A model generated the notes under the pieces. It saw only the letters and a list, made by a program, of their open reading frames with translations. It was not told where the DNA came from and ran no database searches. From assembly GCA_003347645.1 (NCBI GenBank), contig QDFX01000023.1:1-39793 (forward strand): a stretch of DNA of 39,793 nucleotides, in the 5' to 3' direction. Below, in pieces: positions 1 through 7,000 of the stretch (the first letter of the stretch is position 1; each line of letters begins with the position of its first letter). The translations under genes and the position numbers were made by a program. Origin of the DNA: Rhizobiaceae bacterium CPCC 101076. GTDB taxonomy: Bacteria; Pseudomonadota; Alphaproteobacteria; Rhizobiales; Methylopilaceae.

Positions 1-76
1 CATCATGGCCGAAATCGGCGAAACAGGCCCCGGAGACCAGGCCCACATAGCCCGAGCCAATCATCGCGATACGCAT
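1..76 (-). CDS. ugd: UDP-glucose/GDP-mannose dehydrogenase, N-terminal fragment (cut by window edge)
   Basis: Only the first 25 codons are inside the window. They read MRIAMIGSGYVGLVSGACF followed by ADFGHD, the N-terminal Rossmann strand and GxGYVG nucleotide loop of the UDP-glucose 6-dehydrogenase family, which oxidises UDP-glucose to UDP-glucuronate with NAD+ for surface polysaccharide. The ATG is at 76 on the minus strand and the gene runs off the left edge. The catalytic cysteine and the C-terminal half cannot be seen, so GDP-mannose dehydrogenase remains possible, but this opening matches Ugd best. Three small methyltransferase genes 3-5 kb away would fit a polysaccharide neighbourhood. 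Confidence 0.88.
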   Translation of the reverse strand, partial: MRIAMIGSGYVGLVSGACFADFGHD

Positions 77-690
77 GGCGACTCCAATTCAAGCGGTCAG
101 CGATCCTAGATTGATCGATAACGCTTCAAGGCCGACATTGTCCATGATCGGCTGAAGCGGATGAGGCGAGCCGCTAGGACCAAACAGTCTTCGGTCGCAG
201 CCTATGGCGCGACCGGGAAACCGGCCACGCCCAGTTGTGGGCGGAGCAGCTGACGTTGTCGGCGACGGTCGCGCCACGAGATAACGCAAGGCCCGAGAGG
301 TCGAATCCACCTGATCGTCATTTCGGCCCTGCGGGAAGGCGGCAACTCACCCACGTAACCGTCCAGCCAAGGAGCGCACCATGGTAGCAGGACCTCATGT
401 CGATTGGTCGGTCTGGGGCGAGGCCTCTGCCTCCGCCAAGTTGTTGCCGTATCGATTCTCGTCTCCAAAAGCGACGCGAATAGGATTGTCGGCGGGCTTC
501 ACCGCAGGAAGGGGCCTGTGCGGAGATCGAATGATGTCCTGTCCGAATGGTCAGATCTTCCGGGACATCAGGAAAGGCGCCATCGCGCGGAACTAGCGGT
601 TGAGAGCAAGCTAGACATTTGGCAGAGCCAGCGACCTGGTGAATGCCGTCACCGCCTAACCAAGCTTCTACATCGCCCTATGCGGGCTTG
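77..690. other. 614-bp stretch with no supportable gene
   Basis: Several short open frames exist on both strands (for example 381-596 plus, 404-694 plus and 202-468 minus). None has a recognisable domain, a convincing ribosome site or a protein-like composition, and they overlap one another. The stretch lies upstream of ugd and downstream of the minus-strand HNH gene, so it should carry the ugd promoter. I do not see a clear sigma-70 pair, tRNA or repeat in it. It may be decayed accessory DNA. Confidence 0.5.
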
Positions 691-1023
691 TTAATCGCGC
701 CGCGACGCCGCCCGTACCGCTTCCCCATTAAACTTCCGCCAGCCCCTGATCTGCCGAGGTTTTCTGATGCTGATCGCCTGATCACTGGTTCGTTTGGTTT
801 TGGCTATTCGCGGCACATCCATATCCGCCGTTTTCAGTCGGTGACAGGTGATACAGAGAACCTGGCAATTCTCGAGCTCCGGCTCTCCTCCAAGCCAGTC
901 CGGCAGGACGTGATCGTAATGGTATTGGCCGTAAGCGAGGCGCGCGGTGCACGCCTCGCAATGACCATCCGCCCGTGCCGCCGCGGCGCGTTTGACCGCT
1001 TTGGAGAAATCACGCCGGCTCAC
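691..1023 (-). CDS. HNH endonuclease, small phage type
   Basis: This 110-residue protein has the zinc-bound HNH layout: Cys22-x2-Cys25, then HYDHVLPDW with Asp37-His38, Asn52 in LENCQ, and Cys57-x2-Cys60-His61. HNH nucleases nick or cut DNA with a single metal ion; small versions like this are common in phage genomes. The start overlaps the end of the YqaJ gene by 14 bp, so it is the last cistron of a three-gene minus-strand unit (ERF, YqaJ, HNH). The role in that unit is inferred: nuclease support for recombination or packaging. A restriction-type function is the alternative. Confidence 0.82.
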   Translation of the reverse strand: MSRRDFSKAVKRAAAARADGHCEACTARLAYGQYHYDHVLPDWLGGEPELENCQVLCITCHRLKTADMDVPRIAKTKRTSDQAISIRKPRQIRGWRKFNGEAVRAASRRD

Positions 1024-1723
1024 GATATTTTTCCTGGTGATCCGGCCGCAGCGCGCCAGTAGCGCCGTAGCGCAATTCCAGCGACATCACCTTGACGTCG
1101 AGTTCGCCCAGGAACTCCCGCACCGCCTGTTCGAGGTCCTCGATCATCCGCTCGTCGCGATCAACGCGCTGCACAAAAAGGCGCATATGCGCCGGCAGCC
1201 GCGGATCATAGGAGACAAAGTCGCACCATTGCCGGTCCGTACACGCCATCTGCCACATCATCTGCGTCACATAGCGGGACGGCACCGTCCGAGTGGCCAG
1301 GATCTCAAGGTGAGTCGCGGTATTCGGCGCCTTGATCTCAACAAGGCCGTCCTCGCCAACAAGGCCGTCGGGACTGGCGCCGCTCATCACAATCATGGGA
1401 TGCGGCACAAATCCAACTTCGGTCACATCCTGGTCGGTGAAGAATTCATAGGCGCGCCGCGCTTCCACCTCGCAGTCCTGCCCCCATTTCATTGCCGGAC
1501 TGACATAGCCCTCCGTCGGCTGTCCGCTCAGGCGCTCGGCGATGAGCTCAGCCAAATAATTGATCCGTGCCGCCGCCCAACCGGTCTTGGTGCGGGCAAC
1601 GAGGTCGGCGATCCGCGAGGCGGTCACCTTGCCGCAACGCTCCCTTAGCCATTCCGCCGTGCCCTGCGCGGCCATGGGCGACATGCTCGGATAGAGAGAA
1701 GCAGTCATCAGGGTCGCGTTCAT
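1010..1723 (-). CDS. YqaJ-family viral recombinase exonuclease
   Basis: This is a 237-residue member of the lambda-exonuclease/YqaJ fold (PD-(D/E)xK superfamily), which resects linear double-stranded DNA to make single strands for annealing. The family opening QGTAEWLRERCGKVTASRI is at residues 20-38. The catalytic triad is visible as Asp119 in GASPDGLV and Glu129-x-Lys131 in LVEIKAPN; acidic residues near 83-87 are the likely upstream metal ligand. The annotated ATG overlaps the ERF stop by 4 bp (ATGA), which favours it, although internal Met codons at residues 6, 14 and 17 are possible starts. It would work with the ERF annealing protein next door, as exonuclease and annealing partner do in Red-type systems. 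Confidence 0.88.
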   Translation of the reverse strand: MNATLMTASLYPSMSPMAAQGTAEWLRERCGKVTASRIADLVARTKTGWAAARINYLAELIAERLSGQPTEGYVSPAMKWGQDCEVEARRAYEFFTDQDVTEVGFVPHPMIVMSGASPDGLVGEDGLVEIKAPNTATHLEILATRTVPSRYVTQMMWQMACTDRQWCDFVSYDPRLPAHMRLFVQRVDRDERMIEDLEQAVREFLGELDVKVMSLELRYGATGALRPDHQEKYREPA

Positions 1724-2562
1724 ACCCGCCCCCTCTTGGCTTCGAGGACGGCCACCGCATGCTCGAATTTGGTCCGAGGCAGATCGCTCAAAACCTCGAT
1801 CTCAAGATAGGAGAGGAGTTTCGCCCGGCTCGCACCGGTTTCACGGATCAGCTCCTCGAGAGACGCGAGTTCATCTTCCAATATTGTGGGCTCGCTGACC
1901 GCTGCAATCCCGTCATCATCCTCGCCGCGCGAAGTGAGATTGAGCAAAGCCTGCGTGACATAGCGCTTGCCGTAACTCGTCGACGAGCCGATTGCCTGCA
2001 CCGCATTCTTCGAGCCCGTGAGGTCGACAGGCAGGCTCATCGTGGTCTCCTCCGAATGACCACCTTTGTGGCTCAGGACCCCGGTCACTCGAACCGCCGC
2101 ACCGTCCTGCCCCGTCTTGAAGCTCAGCGCGAAGCCACAGCGCGCCAGGAGCGGCTTGATCTCTTCGTTGATATCCTCCCACAGGGCGTACGTATAAGGG
2201 CGGCCGCCTCGTCCCTTGGCGGGAATAACGCCCCGCTCGGCGATCACCGGCAATTCGGACTGCAGCGCGGCAAGGCCCGCGGTAAATGCCTCCCGCGACA
2301 TTTTCTCGATCAGGCGATCATGCATTGCGAGGAGACTATCGAGCTTGGCTGCGCTGATCGCCTCGCTTTCCGTGGCGCTCTCGATGATCCGGAGCAGCGA
2401 AGGCAGCCCGATCGCAGCCGAAACCGCCTCGACCGGCGCCATGTTTGCGGACTTGGATGATCGCCGCCTGGCCCGAGAATCGATCAGGATTTCGTCCTCA
2501 GATCCTTGCTTGATGTTCCGCCGGATCCTAACAGAACGAACGGCATTCGCGTGCATATCCAT
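1720..2562 (-). CDS. ERF-family single-strand annealing protein
   Basis: This 280-residue protein carries the ERF core at about residues 85-235: a helical segment SREAFTAGLAALQSELPVI, then YALWEDINEEIKPLL, a strand pair around VTGVLSHKGGHSEETTMSLP, and the signature SSTSYGKRYVTQALLNL followed by an acidic EDDDG motif. ERF proteins coat single strands and anneal homologous DNA for phages. The first 40 residues are basic and divergent. The start at 2562 follows AAGGAG at 2569-2574 with good spacing. It is the first gene of the ERF-YqaJ-HNH unit. No phage structural gene or intact integrase is in the window, so the cassette is a remnant or a captured module. Confidence 0.9.
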   Translation of the reverse strand: MDMHANAVRSVRIRRNIKQGSEDEILIDSRARRRSSKSANMAPVEAVSAAIGLPSLLRIIESATESEAISAAKLDSLLAMHDRLIEKMSREAFTAGLAALQSELPVIAERGVIPAKGRGGRPYTYALWEDINEEIKPLLARCGFALSFKTGQDGAAVRVTGVLSHKGGHSEETTMSLPVDLTGSKNAVQAIGSSTSYGKRYVTQALLNLTSRGEDDDGIAAVSEPTILEDELASLEELIRETGASRAKLLSYLEIEVLSDLPRTKFEHAVAVLEAKRGRV

Positions 2563-2625
2563 AGACTTCTCCTTATAAGTGTATTTCAGCGTGCACCGCA
2601 GACGGCATCGGCGGACGGTTTCAAT

Positions 2626-2841
2626 CCCTGTTCCGCGCGCCGACTTCCCTGTTCGGTCGCTGAAATTTACCTGTTACAGGAGCAAACGATAGCTCGTAAG
2701 CTATTGTTATAGAAGCACTTTCTGCTCTAATGAGGTTCAGCCAAAGTGTCGCGAGTGCCGCAATCCCTGTTAAAACAGGGAATTGGCATTTGGGCATCGA
2801 TTGCGTGGAAAGTTCGCTTCGAACATATGCAACCGAACAGG
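2626..2841. repeat. Phased CCTGTT/AACAGG repeats with a 16-bp palindrome
   Basis: Upstream of the ERF gene, CCCTGTT occurs at 2626-2632 and 2647-2653 and CCTGTT at 2670-2675, spaced 21 and 22 bp, about two helical turns. The last one has a mirror half (CCTGTTACAGG, 2670-2680). A perfect palindrome CCCTGTT-AA-AACAGGG lies at 2765-2780, and one more AACAGG is at 2836-2841. The stretch between 2680 and 2740 is A/T-rich for this window. The array could be a repressor or iteron-like binding region for the recombination cassette, or a dispersed intergenic repeat. I recall similar spurious translations in rhizobial genomes but cannot verify that here. Confidence 0.7.
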
Positions 2842-2863
2842 CTCGTGTGCTATCGATCCGCCG

Positions 2864-3481
2864 ATGCCGATAGATTTGCGCCGCCTGCTTTTCAAAAAGA
2901 GACCCATCCGTATTAGGCGATACGGGTCGACGTCGATCCACCGGGTCTACACGAACCTGTATCTGCGGGAGTATTGCCGTGATTTGAACCCTGGGTCCGT
3001 GATCAATATCGGAGATCGGCCCGACGCTCCGGACAAGGAGGGGTCGACCTATGAGGCCTATTTCCCGAAGGCCGGGTTCCGAACGCTTGATCTCGCGTCA
3101 CACGACCACCCGCGCCACATCGCTGGCGACCTGATGACCGGTCAGGATTTCGGCTCCTACGATCTCGTCCTGCTGATGTCAGTCATCGAGCACATCGACC
3201 GACCTTGGATCGCCGCCAAGAACATCACGAAGATGATCAGACCCGGAGGACACCTTTATATTGCGATGCCGTTCTTCTACCCGGTTCACGAGGGACCGTA
3301 TTACGGCGACCATTGGCGCGCGAGGGCTACCGCCATGCCATTTCTCTTTCCCGATCTGGTCGTCGTGAATTCGGACGAGCATCCGTCGGCCATTCGCACA
3401 GTCAGGGATCGCCGGATGTATTGGAACAATCCCGGGTCCACATCTGCGGGCTTCTCGATGCTGATGCGCCGACCTCTCTAA
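2864..3481 (+). CDS. Class I SAM-dependent methyltransferase
   Basis: This 205-residue protein has a Methyltransf_11-like core: YDLVLLMSVIEHIDRPW (post-II/motif IV region), then MIRPGGHLYIAMPFFYPVHE. The motif I glycine loop is weak (NIGDRPD). I take the ATG at 2864; an in-frame TTG at 2783 would add 27 residues translated from the repeat region, which is unlikely. The end, EGPYYGDHWRAR, resembles methyltransferases in polysaccharide clusters that act on sugars or lipid-linked intermediates. The substrate is not known. It converges with the next gene at 3514 with about 30 bp between the stops. Confidence 0.75.
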   Translation: MPIDLRRLLFKKRPIRIRRYGSTSIHRVYTNLYLREYCRDLNPGSVINIGDRPDAPDKEGSTYEAYFPKAGFRTLDLASHDHPRHIAGDLMTGQDFGSYDLVLLMSVIEHIDRPWIAAKNITKMIRPGGHLYIAMPFFYPVHEGPYYGDHWRARATAMPFLFPDLVVVNSDEHPSAIRTVRDRRMYWNNPGSTSAGFSMLMRRPL

Positions 3482-3513
3482 AACTGACCAACGGCGGATC
3501 GGAATGGGCCAAA

Positions 3514-4167
3514 TCAGGCGCGTGAAATTCGGCGATCGAAACTACGTTTCCAATTCAAGGGGACCTTCATCAAGGCGGCTAGGAGAATATCCATCGAGGT
3601 CACCTCGGGCCGAGGAGAGGAAGCTGTTTTCCTGAGAATGACCAGCGCACCTGTCTCCGCGATCTTTTCGTAGTTCTTGTTGACCTTCAGAAACCGTCGC
3701 ACAGACCACAAGACTCCAGGAAATCTCTTCGAATGGTCGTGCAACGCCACGATCCCACCCACATCGAGCAGCCGCGTCCACGCGAGATCCTGAGTGACGA
3801 ATTTCACTCCGTGATGGCCATCGATGAAAATGAAGGAGAATCGGTCCTTCGCTTTCAACGCTTCCTGGAACAAGGGCCAGCTATAACCCCTCCGAAAATC
3901 AACCGTAGCGGGATCAATCCCGCTTGAGCGCAGATTTTGCTCGATGATGGACATCTGGTCGTCGAAATAGGTCATCGGGTCGACGACGACGAACTTCGGG
4001 CGAACGGCCACCGGATAGATGAGCATCATCTCCTTGAGCGTGCCACCGGCTGCGGTTCCAATTTCAAGATGAGCGCCGGTGAGAGCCGAAGCCAACAGCT
4101 GCTCGAAAAGCACTTTCCTTTCGTTTTCGCTCGTCTCGGATTCGAGAGTAATGGCGGATCGACGCAT
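3514..4167 (-). CDS. Class I SAM-dependent methyltransferase (Methyltransf_24-like)
   Basis: This 217-residue protein has a clear SAM fold: the motif I loop HLEIGTAAGGTLKEM, a strand ending in FVVVDPMTYFDDQ, and the family motif FIFIDGHHGVKFV followed by DVGGIVALHDHSK. The DGHH...HD pattern is shared with Methyltransf_24 and cephalosporin-hydroxylase-like enzymes, often found in glycan clusters acting on sugar O-methyl groups. The first ATG (4167) makes its 5' end overlap the divergent neighbour by 17 bp. No other nearby Met exists, so either the overlap is real or one gene starts later. Substrate unknown. Confidence 0.78.
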   Translation of the reverse strand: MRRSAITLESETSENERKVLFEQLLASALTGAHLEIGTAAGGTLKEMMLIYPVAVRPKFVVVDPMTYFDDQMSIIEQNLRSSGIDPATVDFRRGYSWPLFQEALKAKDRFSFIFIDGHHGVKFVTQDLAWTRLLDVGGIVALHDHSKRFPGVLWSVRRFLKVNKNYEKIAETGALVILRKTASSPRPEVTSMDILLAALMKVPLNWKRSFDRRISRA

Positions 4168-4972
4168 AAAATGGTTGTCGCCGATCCAATTCGGCGGTTC
4201 AAGCTTCGATGCAGAAGTGCAATCGCGGGCGTGGAAAGTCCGTCTGGAACATCTGCAACCCTCGGCGATGGTGTGCTACGAGGAGCAGATGGTCAGCCCA
4301 TCACGCTATTGGCTGGACAAGGAGATCGGCGCGTTCGCCGCCTCGCTTCGTTCCGGTTCCCTCGTCCTCGATGCAGGAGCCGGCAATCAGCGTTATCGCG
4401 GAAAATTCGACGGCCATCGCTATGAATCGGCTGACTTCGAAATGGTCGACAAGAAGTACGAGCCGAGCACATACGTCTGCGATCTCGCCTCGATACCCGT
4501 CGAGGACGACAGGTACGATGCCGTCTTGTTCTCTCAGGTCATGGAGCACTTGCCCGACCCTGCGTCGGTTCTCGCCGAACTTCGTCGCGTGCTGAAGCCG
4601 GGGGGAACGATCTTTTGCTCGGCTCCGCTTTTCTATGAAGAGCATGAGAAGCCGTACGACTTCTATCGCTACACCCAGTTTGGCTTCAGGCGCTTGTTCG
4701 AGGATGCTGGATTGACGGTGGTTGAAACCCGATGGCTGGAGGGTTTCATGGGTACGGCCTATCTCCAGATGACGTGGCTCGCTAAATACATGCCCCTGTC
4801 GCCGAAAGCTCTCGGAGGAGGAATCGCCGGCTGGACGATGGCCGCGGTTTTGGTCGTCCTCAAACCCTCCCTGCGTCTGCTCGCTTCTCTTGCGGCGAGG
4901 TGTGACAAGAACAACCGCTACACCGCGAAGGGTTATCCCAGCAGCTACGTGGTTCTCGCGCTCAAACCTTGA
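4151..4972 (+). CDS. SAM-dependent methyltransferase with C-terminal hydrophobic segment
   Basis: This protein of about 273 residues has motif I SLVLDAGAGNQRYRGK, an acidic strand end near YESADFEMVDK, then YDAVLFSQVMEHLPDP and RVLKPGGTIFCSAPLFYEE. The segment PYDFYRYTQFGFRRLFEDAGL is typical of Methyltransf_11 enzymes in surface-polysaccharide loci. A hydrophobic stretch follows near the C-terminus (GGGIAGWTMAAVLVVLKP), suggesting membrane association. The ATG at 4151 follows a weak GAGAG site; an ATG at 4268 is the alternative and would remove the overlap with the divergent methyltransferase gene. Substrate unknown. Confidence 0.78.
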   Translation: MADRRIKWLSPIQFGGSSFDAEVQSRAWKVRLEHLQPSAMVCYEEQMVSPSRYWLDKEIGAFAASLRSGSLVLDAGAGNQRYRGKFDGHRYESADFEMVDKKYEPSTYVCDLASIPVEDDRYDAVLFSQVMEHLPDPASVLAELRRVLKPGGTIFCSAPLFYEEHEKPYDFYRYTQFGFRRLFEDAGLTVVETRWLEGFMGTAYLQMTWLAKYMPLSPKALGGGIAGWTMAAVLVVLKPSLRLLASLAARCDKNNRYTAKGYPSSYVVLALKP

Positions 4973-5167
4973 CGTAGGCCTAACCACAAGAAGTCTGAGC
5001 GGAATTACCGAGACCGCCACCCTTGCAATCCTCCGTTGGGCCTGATCAGCCATCCACTCGAAAAACTCCGGTCGCTAGGCGGATGGAAAGCATTGCGCGT
5101 TTGCCGGCGGTAAAGCGCGCCGCAGCCCCGGGTAGCTTGCCCCCCTATTCACAACCGGAAATTTATG

Positions 5168-5182
5168 TTAATAAATCGTTAA
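5168..5182. promoter_or_regulatory. CtrA-type binding site (TTAA-N7-TTAA)
   Basis: TTAA at 5168-5171 and TTAA at 5179-5182 are separated by exactly seven bases (TAAATCG), the full CtrA consensus of alphaproteobacteria. The site lies 22 bp before the ATG of the FecR-domain gene in a short A/T-rich island. CtrA is the essential cell-cycle regulator in this class. Binding is inferred from the match. Confidence 0.55.
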
Positions 5183-5203
5183 TTGGGGTTGACGTGTGCT
5201 CCG

Positions 5204-6238
5204 ATGGGTTCGCGTGCGCATCACTGCGGGTGGCCGGTTCTGTGCGTATCCCTCGTCCTGGGACACGCGGCTCATGCGCTTGATCCCAGCGGCACTGCGG
5301 TAGCCGTCGTCCAGTCCACCAGCGCTTCAGGCCCCGGCGGCTCTCGTACGCTCACCGAAACGAATAGCGTCTATACCGGCGACCGGATCGCGACCGGTGG
5401 GATCGGCCTCGCCCAGATCCTGTTCCGCGACAACACTCGACTCGTCGTCGCGCCGAACTCATCCATCGTCATCGACCGTTTCGTCTATGCAGGCAATTCT
5501 GCCTCCGCAGGCGACGTCAGCATGAAGCTGGCCAAGGGCGTGTTTCGCTTCATGAGCGGAACGGCTCCGAGTTCCACCTATTCCATCCAGACTCCGACCG
5601 CCACGATCGGCGTGCGCGGCACCCAGTTCGATGTGGCAGTCGGCGGCAGGCAGGCGACCGCGGTACTGGTCTTCAATGGTGCGGTGCGCGTCTGCAATCG
5701 CGCCAGCGGACGGTGCGCCGAGGTCAACCGCAGCTGCGGCGCGGTGGTCGCCTCGGCCGATGGCTCGCTCAGCCTGCCGGAGGCGGGTCCGCAGCGCGCC
5801 TCCCTTATCCGCGCCTCGTTTCCACTGGCCGTCGCGGGAGGACAGAGCCCGTTACGCAGCGATTTCCGCGTCAGCACGGCGGGGTGCGACGGCACGCGCA
5901 GTGCGCAGCAGGACAGGGAACAGGTGACCACCATCGCGGCTCGGCGGGCGGCGCCTGACCCGCCGGCGCCGGAAAAACCCGACAAGCCCGATAAACCAGG
6001 CAAGCATCACGGGCACCACGGCAAGCACGGGCATCACGGCCACTCGAAACACGGTGACGGCCCTTCTCACGGTCATGATCGCGGTCATGGCGAGCACGGT
6101 TCGCCCTCCGGCAAATCCGGCAAGGCTGGAGCCGATGGAGGCGAAACAGATTCCCACTCGTCCGGCAAGGGCCGAGGCGGCCGCGATGGCGACAGATCGG
6201 GAAGGAATGGCGGCGGCAGAAGCGGCGGAAGGAGATAG
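5204..6238 (+). CDS. Secreted FecR-domain protein with His/Gly/Lys-rich tail
   Basis: This 344-residue protein begins with a signal peptide (hydrophobic PVLCVSLVLGHAAHA, likely cleaved after residue 26). A FecR domain follows at about residues 35-165: VYTGDRIATGGIGLAQILF, DNTRLVVAPNSSIVIDRF, GVFRFMSG, and the typical TPTATIGVRGTQFDV. From about residue 255 come Pro/Lys repeats (PDKPDKPGK), then a histidine-rich block at about 267-301 (HHGHHGKHGHHGHSKHGDG), then a Gly/Ser/Arg tail. No FecI sigma factor or TonB receptor gene is adjacent, so this is the stand-alone periplasmic FecR type, not the anti-sigma type. The tail may bind metal or wall polymers (inference). I use the ATG at 5204; an in-frame TTG at 5183 would overlap the CtrA-type region. 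Confidence 0.83.
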   Translation: MGSRAHHCGWPVLCVSLVLGHAAHALDPSGTAVAVVQSTSASGPGGSRTLTETNSVYTGDRIATGGIGLAQILFRDNTRLVVAPNSSIVIDRFVYAGNSASAGDVSMKLAKGVFRFMSGTAPSSTYSIQTPTATIGVRGTQFDVAVGGRQATAVLVFNGAVRVCNRASGRCAEVNRSCGAVVASADGSLSLPEAGPQRASLIRASFPLAVAGGQSPLRSDFRVSTAGCDGTRSAQQDREQVTTIAARRAAPDPPAPEKPDKPDKPGKHHGHHGKHGHHGHSKHGDGPSHGHDRGHGEHGSPSGKSGKAGADGGETDSHSSGKGRGGRDGDRSGRNGGGRSGGRR

Positions 6239-6253
6239 GTCAGGCAGAGACCG

Positions 6254-6976
6254 TCAGTTGCTCCCGCGCTTCCTGCTCGAGGCGATAAGCCGATCGCGGC
6301 TGCTTCCGAGATGACTTCGCATAGCGTCCCGCGCGTGATCCGGCTCCTGCCCTTCGATGGCCTGGAAGATGATCGCGTGCTCGCGCAGGATCCTGCGCAG
6401 GTAGTCCTCGCGGGATGATGTCTGCAGCTGAAACGTCTGCAGTCTCGTCCGGGGAATCAGCAGCGTACCGAGGTAGGAGAACAGGCTCAAAAAGTGCTTA
6501 TTCCCCGTCGCACGCGCAATCGCGCTATGGAAGTCGAGGTCGGCTTGAACCGCGTCTCCATTCTCCGCAATCGAAACTTCCATATCGCGGAGAGCGGCTT
6601 TCATCGCTTCGATGTCGGACGCAGACCGCCGTTCCGCAGCCAGGTAGGCAGCCTCAGTTTCGAGGCTGATCCGGACCTCGAGCACCGAAACCGCCTCGTG
6701 GATGATGTCCAGACTCGCCCGCTCGATCTGGAATGCGGGGCTTTCCGACAATTGCACGACAAAAGCGCCGACACCCTGCTGCGTAGAGACGATGCCCATC
6801 GCTTTGAGGCTCGCGATGGCCTCCCTGACCACGGTGCGGCTGACGCCGAACTCTTCTATGAGTTCCTGCTCGCTCGGCAGCTTCTCGCCGCTTTTGAAAT
6901 CGCCATTCGCGATCCGCTCGCGCATGGCTTCCAGGACCTGGTGACTGAGCGTGTCACGCCGTCTGAGAACTGGCAT
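6254..6976 (-). CDS. GntR-family regulator, FadR/FCD subfamily
   Basis: This 240-residue protein has an N-terminal winged helix (residues about 8-75: GDFKSGEKLPSEQELIEEFG, VSRTVVREAIASLKAMGIV) and an all-helical FCD ligand domain (about 95-220), with the metal-site residues in DLDFHSAIARATGN and a later REHAIIFQAI. FCD regulators usually bind organic acids and are released from DNA by the substrate or an intermediate of the pathway they control. The gene is the last of the tctCBA-aldolase-gudD run, 24 bp after gudD, so it probably regulates glucarate use. A perfect FadR-type operator TTGTCATACAA lies at the front of the operon (12236-12246). Confidence 0.9.
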   Translation of the reverse strand: MPVLRRRDTLSHQVLEAMRERIANGDFKSGEKLPSEQELIEEFGVSRTVVREAIASLKAMGIVSTQQGVGAFVVQLSESPAFQIERASLDIIHEAVSVLEVRISLETEAAYLAAERRSASDIEAMKAALRDMEVSIAENGDAVQADLDFHSAIARATGNKHFLSLFSYLGTLLIPRTRLQTFQLQTSSREDYLRRILREHAIIFQAIEGQEPDHARDAMRSHLGSSRDRLIASSRKRGSN

Positions 6977-7000
6977 GGCGCGCCCTCCGTAGTTCCAACA

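Noticed and set aside
89-596. Short open frames between ugd and the HNH gene
   Set aside because: Overlapping, without domains, ribosome sites or protein-like composition.
2621-2941. 106-codon minus-strand frame across the AACAGG repeats
   Set aside because: Its peptide (TGKFQRPNREVGARNRD near the end) only reflects the repeat units; no ribosome site.
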